Shown: positions 29,451-39,042 of the stretch, piece by piece
How positions within the stretch are numbered: the stretch's first letter is position 1
Layout: every line of letters starts with the position of its first letter
DNA from: an uncultured Spirochaetaceae bacterium
Lineage (GTDB): Bacteria; Spirochaetota; Spirochaetia; Treponematales; UBA12059
NCBI GenBank assembly: GCA_938004315.1
Contig: CALKWG010000528.1
Location: 1 to 40,430, forward strand
DNA length: 40,430 bases
Reading direction: 5' to 3'
Notes under the pieces: generated by a model
The model's input: only the letters and a program-made list of their open reading frames with translations
Databases searched by the model: none
Told to the model about the DNA's origin: nothing
Made by a program: the position numbers and the translations under genes

Positions 29451-31546
29451 GCCGACCTCGCTTTCGGGCGCCTGGCCTGGGCGTTGACGCGCTTATGGTC
29501 CACGATGAGAGCCACGGTGCCGTCGCCCAGGATCGTGGCCCCGGAAATGCCCTCGGCCTCCTTGAAGATTCGCCCCAGGGGCTTAATGACGGTCTGATAG
29601 TCGCCTATCACCGCGTCCACCACGTAGCCCGAGCGCGTGCCTTGGTCGTTCGCCACGACCACCTGCCTGAGCTCGGGGCATTCGCCGGGCACGGCGAAGG
29701 CCTCGCGGAGGTCCACCACGGGTATGAGCTCGTCGCGGTACCGTATGAGCGAAGTAGCCCCCTCGCCGTCCTTGTCGGCGCGCTCGAGCTCGACGCAGGC
29801 CTCGACCGTGGCCAGGGGCATCACGTAGCGCTCCTCCCCGATGCGCACGAGGAGACCCTCGATGATAGCTAGGGTGAGCGGTATGAACAGGATGACCGTG
29901 GAGCCGCGGCCGTCGCGGCTCTCGAGCTTGACGCTGCCGCCCAGGGCGTCGATCTCGCGCTTGACCACGTCCATGCCGACCCCGCGTCCGGAGACGGCGC
30001 TCACGGTCTTGGCGGTGCTGAAGCCCGGCCTGAAGATCAGCTGCAGAGCTTCGTCGCGCGGCAACTCTTCGTGCGGGCCTATGAGGCCGCGCTCACGAGC
30101 CTTGCGTAGGATGGCCTCGAGGTCCATACCCTTGCCGTCGTCGCTGACGGCGATCTCGACCGTCGCCCCGCTATGCGAGGCGGCTAGGCGTATGGAGCCG
30201 CCGCGGGGCTTGCCGGCGGCGAGCCGCTCCTCCGGGGTCTCCACGCCGTGGTCGAGCGAGTTCCTGATGATGTGGACGAGCGGGTCGTTCAGGCGCTCGA
30301 TGACGGTCTTGTCCAGCTCCGTGTCCTCGCCCGAGGTGTAGAGCTCCACTTCCTTGCCGAGCTCGCGCGAGAGGTCGCGGACCACGCGCCTGAATTTGCT
30401 GAAGGTCGAGCCGATGGGCAGCATACGTACGCTCATAGCCGTATCGCGCAGCTGGGACACCAAGCGTTCGAGCTGCTCCGAGATGGCGCCGAGGGCCTGG
30501 TCGGCGATCTGGCCCGAGGTGCGGGTCAGCCTGGCCTGCAAGGTAACGAGCTCGCCGACCAAGTCCACGAGCTCGTCCAGCTTTTCGCTGGCGACGCGGA
30601 CGGATGAGGATCCCTCGACGTGCCGCTCCTGGGCGCGCTTCAAGTGCTCCTGCTCGGCGAGCGCCGCCTGGAGCTGCTCCGGCTTCACCGCCTTGGTCTC
30701 GACGAGCACTTCGCCGAGCTTGCGCTGCGATTGCAGGGCCTTATCGAGCTCCGCCTTCTCGACGGCGCCGCGTTCGAGGAGTATCTCGCCTAAGCGCTTA
30801 GCGCCGCCCTCCTCGGTATCCAGCTCCCCGAGGCTTTCGATGCTGAGCTCTCCCCGGCCCTCCACGAAGATGAAGACGTCCTTGACGGCGTCCAGGCCCT
30901 TATCGGTGGAGAGGATGGCTTCCCAGCCCGCATAGCAGGCTTCGGGATCCATCTCCTCGAGGGTCGGCACCGCCGAGAGGTCGGCTACCACGCTCAGTTC
31001 GCCCAAGGCGCGTAGCTCGTCCAGGAGCTTGAGCGGCCGCGTGCCGTCCTTAAACAGATCGCGGGCGGGCCTGAAGCGAATCCGAAAGCCCTCGAGGGCG
31101 CGCGGCTCGGCCTTCGGCGCCTCGGCGACCGCGGCCACGCTTTGCCCCGCTCCCTGAACGGGATCCGGCCGCCCCTCGACCGCGGCGCGGAAGGCTTGGA
31201 TGAGGCCTTGCGCCTCCTCGTCGAAGGGGCCGCCCGATTCGTCGCATTCGATCATAGAGCGGATCTTGTCGCGCGCCCTGAGCGTGAGGTCGATCACCTG
31301 CTTATCGACCGCGCGGCGTCCGGCCCGGCATGCGTCTAGAAGGTTCTCGAGGTCGTGGGCGAATCGGCCGGGCTTTTCGAAGCCGAACATGCCGGCCGAG
31401 CCCTTGATCGTATGGATGGCCCGGAAGGCGGCGTTTATGAGCTCAGGTTTCTCAGGATCCGCCTCGAGCTCCAGGAGTATGGTCTCGAGCTGGGTGAGGA
31501 GCTCGTAGGCCTCCTCCCTGAACGCCTCTTTAAATTTATCTATCAT
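29447..31546 (-). CDS. cheA: Chemotaxis histidine kinase CheA with tandem GspE-N-like repeats
   Basis: A 699-residue CheA. The Hpt (P1) domain has phosphoacceptor H45 in AIHTIKGSAGMFGF. A second domain (about 152-237, FRIRFRPARDLFKDG...VFIFVEGRGELSIE) resembles the P2-type regulator-docking region of alternative CheAs. Two similar ~24-residue units follow at 251-274 and 276-299 (RLGEILLERGAVEKAELDKA and KLGEVLVETKAVKPEQLQAA). They resemble the N-terminal repeat of type II secretion ATPases. Next come the dimerisation helices, the HATPase (HIIRNSLDHGVE, DDGKGMD, GRGVGMDVVK) and the C-terminal CheW-like domain. All kinase residues are present. GGAG lies eight bases upstream of ATG 31546, inside the end of the STAS gene. 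Confidence 0.96.
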   Translation of the reverse strand: MIDKFKEAFREEAYELLTQLETILLELEADPEKPELINAAFRAIHTIKGSAGMFGFEKPGRFAHDLENLLDACRAGRRAVDKQVIDLTLRARDKIRSMIECDESGGPFDEEAQGLIQAFRAAVEGRPDPVQGAGQSVAAVAEAPKAEPRALEGFRIRFRPARDLFKDGTRPLKLLDELRALGELSVVADLSAVPTLEEMDPEACYAGWEAILSTDKGLDAVKDVFIFVEGRGELSIESLGELDTEEGGAKRLGEILLERGAVEKAELDKALQSQRKLGEVLVETKAVKPEQLQAALAEQEHLKRAQERHVEGSSSVRVASEKLDELVDLVGELVTLQARLTRTSGQIADQALGAISEQLERLVSQLRDTAMSVRMLPIGSTFSKFRRVVRDLSRELGKEVELYTSGEDTELDKTVIERLNDPLVHIIRNSLDHGVETPEERLAAGKPRGGSIRLAASHSGATVEIAVSDDGKGMDLEAILRKARERGLIGPHEELPRDEALQLIFRPGFSTAKTVSAVSGRGVGMDVVKREIDALGGSVKLESRDGRGSTVILFIPLTLAIIEGLLVRIGEERYVMPLATVEACVELERADKDGEGATSLIRYRDELIPVVDLREAFAVPGECPELRQVVVANDQGTRSGYVVDAVIGDYQTVIKPLGRIFKEAEGISGATILGDGTVALIVDHKRVNAQARRPKARSA

Positions 31547-31548
31547 GC

Positions 31549-31896
31549 TTACGCTCCAATCGCGGAGAATCCTATGAAGGCCTCGGCCAAGGCTTCGCCG
31601 TCGGCTACGCGCCGGCTTACGAGCCCGCCGGCGAGGAGGCGCTTGGAGACCTCGGGGTTAATGGCGCCGGCGAACCCGAAGGCCAGCCCTCGGCGTACGC
31701 AGCTGCGCCGCGCCGCGTACAGCAGCTGTACGGCGGGCAAGTCCAGCTCCTCTACCTCGTCCAGCTCGATGAGCAAGCCGGGCCTTCCCTTGGCATCCTG
31801 CAGGGCGGCTCTTAGCGCGCTCGCCAGCTCGGCGGCGCGCTCGATGCCGTACGCTCCCGATAGTATGATCCGTAATGCTTCGCCGGTATTAGCCAT
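31549..31896 (-). CDS. STAS-domain protein at the head of the chemotaxis operon
   Basis: A 115-residue single STAS domain (anti-sigma-factor-antagonist fold): LLIELDEVEELDLPAVQLLYAA covers the central strand and helix. In SpoIIAA-like proteins the phosphorylated Ser sits in a DSSG-type turn at the helix start; here the corresponding turn reads DLPA, with no Ser or Thr, so regulation by Ser phosphorylation is unlikely. It may act as a protein-protein or ligand-binding module for CheA. ATG 31896 follows a purine-rich AAGGGGA site, and cheA begins two bases after its stop. The leader contains a strong hairpin. Confidence 0.82.
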   Translation of the reverse strand: MANTGEALRIILSGAYGIERAAELASALRAALQDAKGRPGLLIELDEVEELDLPAVQLLYAARRSCVRRGLAFGFAGAINPEVSKRLLAGGLVSRRVADGEALAEAFIGFSAIGA

Positions 31897-31915
31897 CTCG
31901 TCCCCTTCTCGAAGC

Positions 31916-31937
31916 GCCGCCCCTTAAACGGGGCGGC
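31916..31937 (-). promoter_or_regulatory. Stable leader hairpin before the STAS-che operon
   Basis: An 8-bp perfect GC stem (31916-31923 with 31930-31937) and a six-base loop lie between the predicted transcription start and the ribosome binding site of the STAS gene at about 31902-31907. There is no proper T-tract on the minus strand, so it does not look like a terminator for the upstream TPR gene. The CCCC of the 5' arm could alternatively pair with the GGGG of the ribosome binding site. Confidence 0.6.
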
Positions 31938-31954
31938 GGTTTGAGGCGAACTTA

Positions 31955-31983
31955 AGCATAGGGCCTGGTCCGCCGGCTTGCAA
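31955..31983 (-). promoter_or_regulatory. Sigma-70-type promoter for the STAS-che operon
   Basis: On the minus strand TTGCAA (31983-31978), a 17-base spacer and TATGCT (31960-31955) form a plausible promoter; four of six bases match in each box. It begins 13 bases past the stop of the upstream gene and would start transcription near 31948. No sigma-28-type (TAAAGTTT-N11-GCCGATAA) promoter is visible. Confidence 0.5.
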
Positions 31984-33920
31984 ACGCGGCGCGCGATTAG
32001 TCGGCGAGGATTTCAGCCAGGTACTCGTCGCCGACGCGTATGAGCGCGTAGCGTAGCCCGTCCCGGTGGTAGCTGCCCGGCGGCGGCGGATTCGGGCCTA
32101 GGTCGAAGGGCTTGCGTCCTATCCAGCGGACGCGACCGCCTGCATCGGCTATAAGACCTTTACTCTCCCCGCCGACGCGCAGCTCGACGAGCCGACCGTC
32201 CCGGTAATAAGCGGCCAGGGGCGGCGCGTCGCGCCAGCTGGGGCTCAGGCCCCGGCGCTCGCGGCCGTCGGGCAGCTCCTCTATGGTGAAGTCGGGCGCG
32301 CCGTCCCCGTCTAGGTCCCAGGAGCGGAGGAAGGGGGCGGCCAGAGTCTCGCGGTAATCGAACAGGCCGTCGCCGTTCGTATCGACCTCGAGCAGCGGGG
32401 CGGCGGACGAGCCGGGGGACGGCCAGCGTTTCCTAGCCTCGACGCGGCCGTCGCCGTCGGCGTCGATCTCCTCGATCCGCGGCCGGCCGTCCTCGTAGCG
32501 TCGATAGCCGCGCGAGCCGCCCGCGTCGATCCAATGCAGGCCGACGGGCAGGCCGTCGTCGAGCGTGGCGTTGAGCACGGTCGATCCGGCCTTCTCCTCT
32601 ACGCGGAAGGCCGCCCCGGCGAGGGATCGCTCGGCGGGGAAGGCCAGGCCGCTCGGCCGTATGAGAGCCGGGCGGGGGGCCCCGGCCGGACGCGGGCCCT
32701 CGCCGAAGGGCTCGAAGATCAGGGCCTCGTAGCGGTAGGCGACGGGCCCGAACTGATAGCGGCGGGAGGAGCGGGCGTCGGCCATCCGGACGGCCAGCGC
32801 GAAGGGCCAGCGGCCGTATTCAATAGCGGCCTTGACCGAACCGGCGACGAGCTCGACTGCGCTCGGCTCGCCGGCTTTGAAGGCCGCGCTCAGCTCGGGC
32901 CGCCCGTCCTGGTCGGCGTCGAGGGCGTAGGCTACCGGCAGCCCCGCCTCATAGCGGGTATAGGCGTCGGGAACGCCGTCTCGGTTCGCGTCGTCGTAGA
33001 CGAGGCCGCCGTAGGAAGCGAAGGCGGCAAGGAAATCGGCGCGCGCGTCGTCGTCGGGAAGGAGGCGCCAAAGCGTTCTGATATCATCGCTCGCGACGAA
33101 CCCGGCGGAGAAGAGCTCGGCGACGGCCGAGGAGGGGCTTAAGAGGCCGTATTCAAGGGCCAGGACCGAGGCCAGCGGATCGCTTCCGCCGTTGGCCCGG
33201 TATTCGCGCAGGAGGAGCCTAGCCTCGCCGGCGTCGTAGGCGTAGGGGACGAGCGCCAGGACCAGGCCGGGCTCGATGTCGCGGAGGCTATCGAGCGAGT
33301 CGAAGGCCCTAGCGACGAGGGCGGCGTCGGCCGGGTCGGAGGCCAGGGGCTCGCCTCGCTTAAGCCAGGCGACGAGGGCCCGCGGATCGAAGGGCTCCGC
33401 GCGCATCGATCGCTCGACGGCCGAGCGGGCGTTGGAGCGGTCGCCCAAGGCCATCCTCGCCCGGGCCTCGATATAGAGCGTAGCCGCGTCGCGGGGCTTG
33501 GCTTGGATGAAGCGCAGGGCTTGATCGGGGCGCCCCGTGTCGACCAGTACGGAGGCGTAGAGTATCTCGGCGTCGTCTCGCCGATATAGCTCGAAGTTGG
33601 AGGCGGCGAAGGCTTCGGCCAGGAGCTCCTCGACGAACCGGGCCGGCTCGCCGTTCGCCCTGGCCAGGACGGCGCGGAGGTATCGGGCGTCCGAGGATTG
33701 GTAGCTCAAGGCTAGCGCCGCATCGGCGAGTCGGACGGCCTCGGCCGGATAGCCTAAGGCCAGGTAGTCCCGCGCCGCCTCGACGTAGGAGCGGACGGCG
33801 GGCGCGTAGCGGGCGGCCTCGGCCGCGCCGGCCGGCCGCCCCTGGGCGAAGGCTCCGGCCGCCGGGAGGGCGAGCGCCAGGGCGACGGCCGGCAGTACGA
33901 GGATGGGGGGCCTTCGAGGC

Positions 33921-35807
<1,887 letters not shown>

Positions 35808-35813
35808 GATGGG

Positions 35814-37208
35814 TTAGAAGACTCCTTTCAATTCTATGGCGAGCGCGCGTTCGGCGCGCGGATTCAGCTCCCTGCGTCGGTAGCGGTCGAGTCCGCCGTA
35901 GGCCGATGCCAAGACCGCGACCAGCCCGTCGGGGTCTTCAAGGACAGGCACGGCGCCCCGAGCCATTGCCGGGAGGCCTTGCTCGGCGACGAGCTCGTCA
36001 GGGCTTTTGGAACCTAGGGCCGTGGCCAGCTTATCGCCGGGCCTCCGCGAGCGTATGACGAGCGGCCATCGGAAACTGCCTTCAAGCGGCCCTGACCCGC
36101 CTTCGCGCCAGTATACCGTACAGCTCCCGTGCGTGCCTATGCGATACTCGCCGGGGCCGCGTATGGCCAGGGCATAGCCTGCGGCGGGAGCCTGGCCGGC
36201 GGCTACCCTGCCGCCCGCGTCCGGCTCGGCCCGAATGGCCCCGTCGGCGAGCGAGAACGCTATCCCTGACCAGGTACCGAGACGACGAGGGGCGGAGACG
36301 CCGGCCGCGTCGCCGAGGGCGAGGATCTTCCGGTCGATATCCTGCGCGAAGCGCCAGGGGATCCGAGCCTCCGTTAGCCCGCCCTCGGGCCGGCCGGTTA
36401 TGGCGGCGTCCCCGAGGAGGAAGATAGCTCGGAGGCGTACCGCTTGCGGCGCGGCTCGGTACGGCGACGAGGGAACGGCCCCGCCGCGAACCAGGCTTTT
36501 AGCCCAGGATACTAGGGCTTCATCGTCGGCCGCGGCCTTCTCGGCCAGGGAATCGAGCGCGCCGAGGTAAGAAGGGAAAACCTCGGCGAGGACGGGCGTC
36601 AGGCGGGAGCGGATCCTGTTCCGCAGGTAGAGGCCGGAGGCATTCGTCGAGTCGTCGCGGTAGCCCAGGCCCCTGGCATCAAGATAGGCGAGGAGATCGC
36701 CTTTCGTAAGGCCGAGGAAGGGCCGAGCCAGATCGACCGCGACGGCGGCCATGCCCCGAAGCCCGCCTGGACCCGAGGCGTTAAATAGGCGCATAATGAT
36801 GGTCTCGGCGTTATCCTCGGCGTGATGGGCGGTCAGTATCCATCGCAGTCCGAGAGCCGCCTTAAGCTCCCGCAGGGCCGCGTAGCGGAAGGCGCGCGCC
36901 GCCGCCTCTACCCCGCCCCGCCTTCCGGCCTCAGCCTCGAGGCGGCCGGGTTCGGCCCGGCGCGTATGGAGCTCTATGCCCAAGTCGCGCGCCGTCGCCG
37001 CGGCGAAGGCGGCCTCCTCGTCGAGCTCAGCCCGCGGGCGGATACCGTGGTCGATCCAGCACGCCCGCGGCGCCCCGCCGTCGGAAAGCTCGGCCGCCGC
37101 CGCCAGCAAGGCCGTAGAGTCGGCGCCGGCCGAATAGGCGACGAGGCAAGCGTCGAGGGCGATAGCGTGCCCCTCGAGGAAAGCCCGTAGGACGTCGACG
37201 GGCTTCAT
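35814..37208 (-). CDS. tilS: tRNA(Ile)-lysidine synthase
   Basis: TilS converts the wobble cytidine of tRNA-Ile(CAU) to lysidine so that it reads AUA. The 464-residue protein starts with a PP-loop ATP-pyrophosphatase motif, YSAGADST at 25-32 (usual form SGGxDS, here SAGADS). The family's TAHHAEDNAETIIMRL, LARPFLGLTKGDLLAYL, and YLRNRIRSRLTPVL blocks follow, then a C-terminal domain with RSRRPGDKL. The N-type ATPase core is complete despite the Gly-to-Ala change in the PP-loop. It is directly upstream of ftsH, as in many bacteria. The start ATG 37208 lacks a strong Shine-Dalgarno. Confidence 0.95.
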   Translation of the reverse strand: MKPVDVLRAFLEGHAIALDACLVAYSAGADSTALLAAAAELSDGGAPRACWIDHGIRPRAELDEEAAFAAATARDLGIELHTRRAEPGRLEAEAGRRGGVEAAARAFRYAALRELKAALGLRWILTAHHAEDNAETIIMRLFNASGPGGLRGMAAVAVDLARPFLGLTKGDLLAYLDARGLGYRDDSTNASGLYLRNRIRSRLTPVLAEVFPSYLGALDSLAEKAAADDEALVSWAKSLVRGGAVPSSPYRAAPQAVRLRAIFLLGDAAITGRPEGGLTEARIPWRFAQDIDRKILALGDAAGVSAPRRLGTWSGIAFSLADGAIRAEPDAGGRVAAGQAPAAGYALAIRGPGEYRIGTHGSCTVYWREGGSGPLEGSFRWPLVIRSRRPGDKLATALGSKSPDELVAEQGLPAMARGAVPVLEDPDGLVAVLASAYGGLDRYRRRELNPRAERALAIELKGVF

Positions 37209-37237
37209 CGCGCCTTAGGCTCCATCGTATCCTCCAT

Positions 37238-37254
37238 GCTTAGCCGGGCTAAGC
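37238..37254. repeat. Short perfect palindrome between rplY and tilS
   Basis: GCTTAGCC and GGCTAAGC (37238-37245 and 37247-37254) form a near-continuous palindrome with a single central base. It lies about 30 bases upstream of the tilS start on the minus strand and could be a protein-binding site or an RNA structure. Confidence 0.5.
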
Positions 37255-37260
37255 GATTCG

Positions 37261-37276
37261 GCCGCCGTCGGGCGGC
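37261..37276. repeat. 6-bp inverted repeat with following T-run on the plus strand
   Basis: GCCGCC (37261-37266) pairs with GGCGGC (37271-37276) around GTCG, with GTTTTAT after it on the plus strand. No plus-strand gene lies upstream, so it may be the distal part of the rplY-tilS intergenic structure rather than a true terminator. Confidence 0.3.
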
Positions 37277-37280
37277 GTTT

Positions 37281-37314
37281 TATAAAGGCAGAGGCCGCCC
37301 CAGCGGACGGCCTC
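37281..37314 (-). terminator. Probable rplY terminator
   Basis: On the minus strand a 7-bp perfect GC stem (37314-37308 with 37297-37291) and 10-base loop is followed by TGCCTTTATA. It lies about 25 bases past the rplY stop. The T-tract is imperfect, so some read-through into tilS is likely. Confidence 0.55.
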
Positions 37315-37339
37315 GGTCGTTTGAATGAAAGAAAGGGGG

Positions 37340-37969
37340 CTATTTCGCCGCGGGAGCGGCCGCGGCGGCGGGAGCCGCGGCGGCGGGGGCGGCCTCGGCC
37401 TCGGCGGCGGGCGCCTCGCCCTTGGCGTACTTCACCAGGACGACGACCTGATCCTCGGGCGCCAGGATCCTGACGCCGTCGGCGCGCTTGATATCGCGGA
37501 CATGGATCGAGTGATTGGCCTTGAGCTCGCTGATATCCAGCTCGAAGCGCTCGGGCATATCCTTGGGCATGCACTCGACCTCGACCTCGTGAACGGGATG
37601 CTCGAGGATGCCGCCTTCGCGGACGCCGACGGGGGTGCCGTTCAGGTGCACGGGCACCTTAGCGCGCATGGCGACGCCGCTCTGGACTTCGAAAAAGTCT
37701 ACGTGCTCGATAGTGCCGCGGAGCCAGTTTAACTGGCGATCCTTAATCGTGCACTCGTAGGAATCCTTGCCCACGACGAGCTTGACGATGGTACTTTCGG
37801 ACACGCCTTTGACGGCCTTACCGAATTCCTTTGCGTCGAGGGTCAAGGCGATGGAGCCGCCCTGGCGGTTGTAGATGACGGCGGGGATTTTGCCCTCCCT
37901 GCGGAGGCTGTTCAGGGCGCCTTTGCCGCTCGGCTCGCGGAGGCCGGCGTTCAGTACATGCTGGCTCAT
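37340..37969 (-). CDS. rplY: Ribosomal protein L25 / general stress protein Ctc
   Basis: A 209-residue protein of the long (Ctc) form of L25, which binds 5S rRNA. The N-terminal L25 domain has SGKGALNSLRREGKIPAVIYN and DFFEVQSGVAMRAKVPVHLNG near the domain junction. The C-terminal TL5/Ctc beta domain has ISELKANHSIHVRDI and ILAPEDQVVVLV. A ~25-residue tail is almost pure Ala/Pro with few charged residues, a low-complexity extension seen in many L25 proteins. ATG 37969 follows a GAGGAG site. It lies 37 bases downstream of tRNA-Gln and in the same direction, so the tRNA and rplY probably share a transcript. Confidence 0.96.
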   Translation of the reverse strand: MSQHVLNAGLREPSGKGALNSLRREGKIPAVIYNRQGGSIALTLDAKEFGKAVKGVSESTIVKLVVGKDSYECTIKDRQLNWLRGTIEHVDFFEVQSGVAMRAKVPVHLNGTPVGVREGGILEHPVHEVEVECMPKDMPERFELDISELKANHSIHVRDIKRADGVRILAPEDQVVVLVKYAKGEAPAAEAEAAPAAAAPAAAAAPAAK

Positions 37970-38006
37970 GGATATGTTCTCCTCGCTCGTGGCGTATGTT
38001 CGTGCG

Positions 38007-38078
38007 CTGGGACGGAAGGATTCGAACCTTCGATTGGCGGCACCAAAAACCGCTGACTTACCGCTTGTCGACGTCCCA
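38007..38078 (-). tRNA. tRNA-Gln (anticodon UUG)
   Basis: On the minus strand the sequence folds into a standard cloverleaf. A 7-bp acceptor stem starts with TGGGACG and ends with CGTCCCA, D-arm region AAGCGGTAAGTC, and a 5-bp anticodon stem GCGGT/GCCGC (last pair a wobble) closes the loop TTTTGGT, giving anticodon TTG. The T-arm is GAAGG-TTCGAAT-CCTTC. The discriminator is G and no CCA is encoded, so CCA must be added by the enzyme at 2492. It overlaps no gene and lies between spoVG and rplY. Confidence 0.96.
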
Positions 38079-38117
38079 AAGGCCGCCGAGTCCTAGGAAG
38101 ACGGCGGATCGGACAAC

Positions 38118-38147
38118 GTTATACACTAAACAGCCGCTCCGTGTCAC
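38118..38147 (-). promoter_or_regulatory. Promoter for tRNA-Gln (and probably rplY)
   Basis: On the minus strand GTGACA (38147-38142), an 18-base spacer and TATAAC (38123-38118) give five of six matches in each box. Initiation near 38111 would leave about 33 bases of 5' leader before the mature tRNA, to be trimmed by RNase P. Confidence 0.65.
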
Positions 38148-38198
38148 GGGGGTCGGCGCGTCTTTTATGAGATTTCGCGTCGGGACGCGCTCGGCGCG

Positions 38199-38477
38199 CT
38201 AGATGGGCATCTCTTCGTCCGAGTTATCCCCTCGATCGTAGGAGCTTACGATGAGGTCCTGGAGCTTCTGGCGGAATTCAGGGCAGATAGGATGCGCGAT
38301 GTCCTTGTATTCTCCGGTCTTCGTCTTGCGGCTCGGCATCGCGATGAAAGCGCCGGCCTTACCTTCGATGATCTTTACGTTATGGATCACGAAGCAATTA
38401 TCGAAGGTTACCGTCACATAGGCTTTCAGTTTGCCCTCGGAGCTGACCCTGCGGATGCGGATGTCGGTGATTTCCAT
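38199..38477 (-). CDS. spoVG: SpoVG family RNA/DNA-binding regulator
   Basis: A 92-residue SpoVG, a small nucleic-acid-binding regulator found in Firmicutes and spirochaetes. Family hallmarks are [11 protein letters not shown] at the start, [20 protein letters not shown], and [20 protein letters not shown] near the end. In this organism its targets are unknown. ATG 38477 is chosen because of AAGGAG eight to nine bases upstream and the matching family N-terminus; longer ORF sequence upstream is not coding. It heads the spoVG-tRNA-rplY-tilS-ftsH order, all minus, which parallels the spoVG...ctc arrangement in Bacillus and relatives. Confidence 0.95.
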   Translation of the reverse strand: MEITDIRIRRVSSEGKLKAYVTVTFDNCFVIHNVKIIEGKAGAFIAMPSRKTKTGEYKDIAHPICPEFRQKLQDLIVSSYDRGDNSDEEMPI

Positions 38478-38517
38478 GCGGCGCTTCTCCTTGCCGATCG
38501 TTGTACGAGCCGCCGTT

Positions 38518-38546
38518 ATTCTAAACCGAGTATCGGTAGCGCGCAA
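38518..38546 (-). promoter_or_regulatory. Promoter for spoVG
   Basis: On the minus strand TTGCGC (38546-38541), a 17-base spacer and TAGAAT (38523-38518) form a plausible sigma-70 promoter with a five-of-six -10. Initiation near 38511 would give a leader of about 33 bases. A separate perfect TATAAT on the same strand (38604-38599) has no good -35. Confidence 0.5.
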
Positions 38547-38605
38547 GCGGAACAGTCCGAACGCCCCGAAGCCGTGAAATAAGCGCTATTCCCGATAGAT
38601 TATAG

Positions 38606-38635
38606 TTGACAGACCGATCAGGTCTCTTTTAGATT
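38606..38635 (+). promoter_or_regulatory. Promoter of the acidic protein gene with an internal operator-like palindrome
   Basis: A perfect TTGACA (38606-38611), an 18-base spacer and TAGATT (38630-38635) form the promoter. Between the boxes lies AGACC-N5-GGTCT (38611-38625), a perfect inverted repeat suitable for a dimeric repressor. The same 5-bp stem followed by CTTTT could alternatively act as a tiny attenuator, but it lies upstream of the expected start. The leader to the ATG at 38719 is about 77 bases. Confidence 0.5.
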
Positions 38636-38718
38636 TCAGCGTACGACAGCCGAAGACGCTGCTTAAATACCGGCGCGGGAGCCACCCGTAACGGCCGATG
38701 ACATAGGGAGGACCTGAT

Positions 38719-39024
38719 ATGGACCCGATACGGGAAACGGCAAGCTCGAGCGACGCGTTTGAACTCACGCTCATGGGCGTCGGCGAGTTCGTCCAGGAAA
38801 CCCAGTCCCCCTTCGTTCGTTTCGACGACTACGAGGACGATTACGAAGACGACTTCGAGGAAGAGGACGATTTCGACGACTTCGGCGACGAGGACGATGA
38901 TTTCGACGATGACGACGACTTCGACGATGATTTCGACGACGAGGATGATGACTTCGGCGAAGAAGAAGAGGAAGAAGACTACGACTACGAGGATGACATA
39001 GACTACAACGACTTCGACGAGTAG
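38719..39024 (+). CDS. Extremely acidic Asp/Glu-aromatic small protein, function unknown
   Basis: A 101-residue protein in two parts. Residues 1-35 are ordinary and partly hydrophobic (AFELTLMGVGEFVQE). Residues 36-101 are almost only Asp and Glu, punctuated by Phe or Tyr every three to eight residues, as in DDYEDDYEDDFEEEDDFDDF. The net charge must be about -50. GGGAGG at 38706-38711 is well placed before ATG 38719, a promoter lies upstream and a strong terminator downstream, so this is a real monocistronic gene. It resembles acidic tails of RNA polymerase delta or nucleic-acid mimics only in composition; I recognise no family. Possible roles are nucleic-acid mimicry, cation binding or chaperoning of basic proteins. 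It diverges from spoVG, an RNA-binding regulator. Confidence 0.85.
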   Translation: MDPIRETASSSDAFELTLMGVGEFVQETQSPFVRFDDYEDDYEDDFEEEDDFDDFGDEDDDFDDDDDFDDDFDDEDDDFGEEEEEEDYDYEDDIDYNDFDE

Positions 39025-39042
39025 CCGAAGCCGCTCAAAGGA

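Noticed and set aside
37215..37574. A minus-strand frame between rplY and tilS where pth often lies in other bacteria
   Set aside because: It is the out-of-frame shadow of the rplY 3' end, Arg/Gly rich, and shows none of the peptidyl-tRNA hydrolase motifs.
38759..39001. An 80-residue Thr/Ser-rich frame inside the acidic gene
   Set aside because: It is a different frame of a repetitive GAC/GAT/TTC sequence, with no ribosome binding site; the Asp/Glu frame has the start, promoter and terminator.
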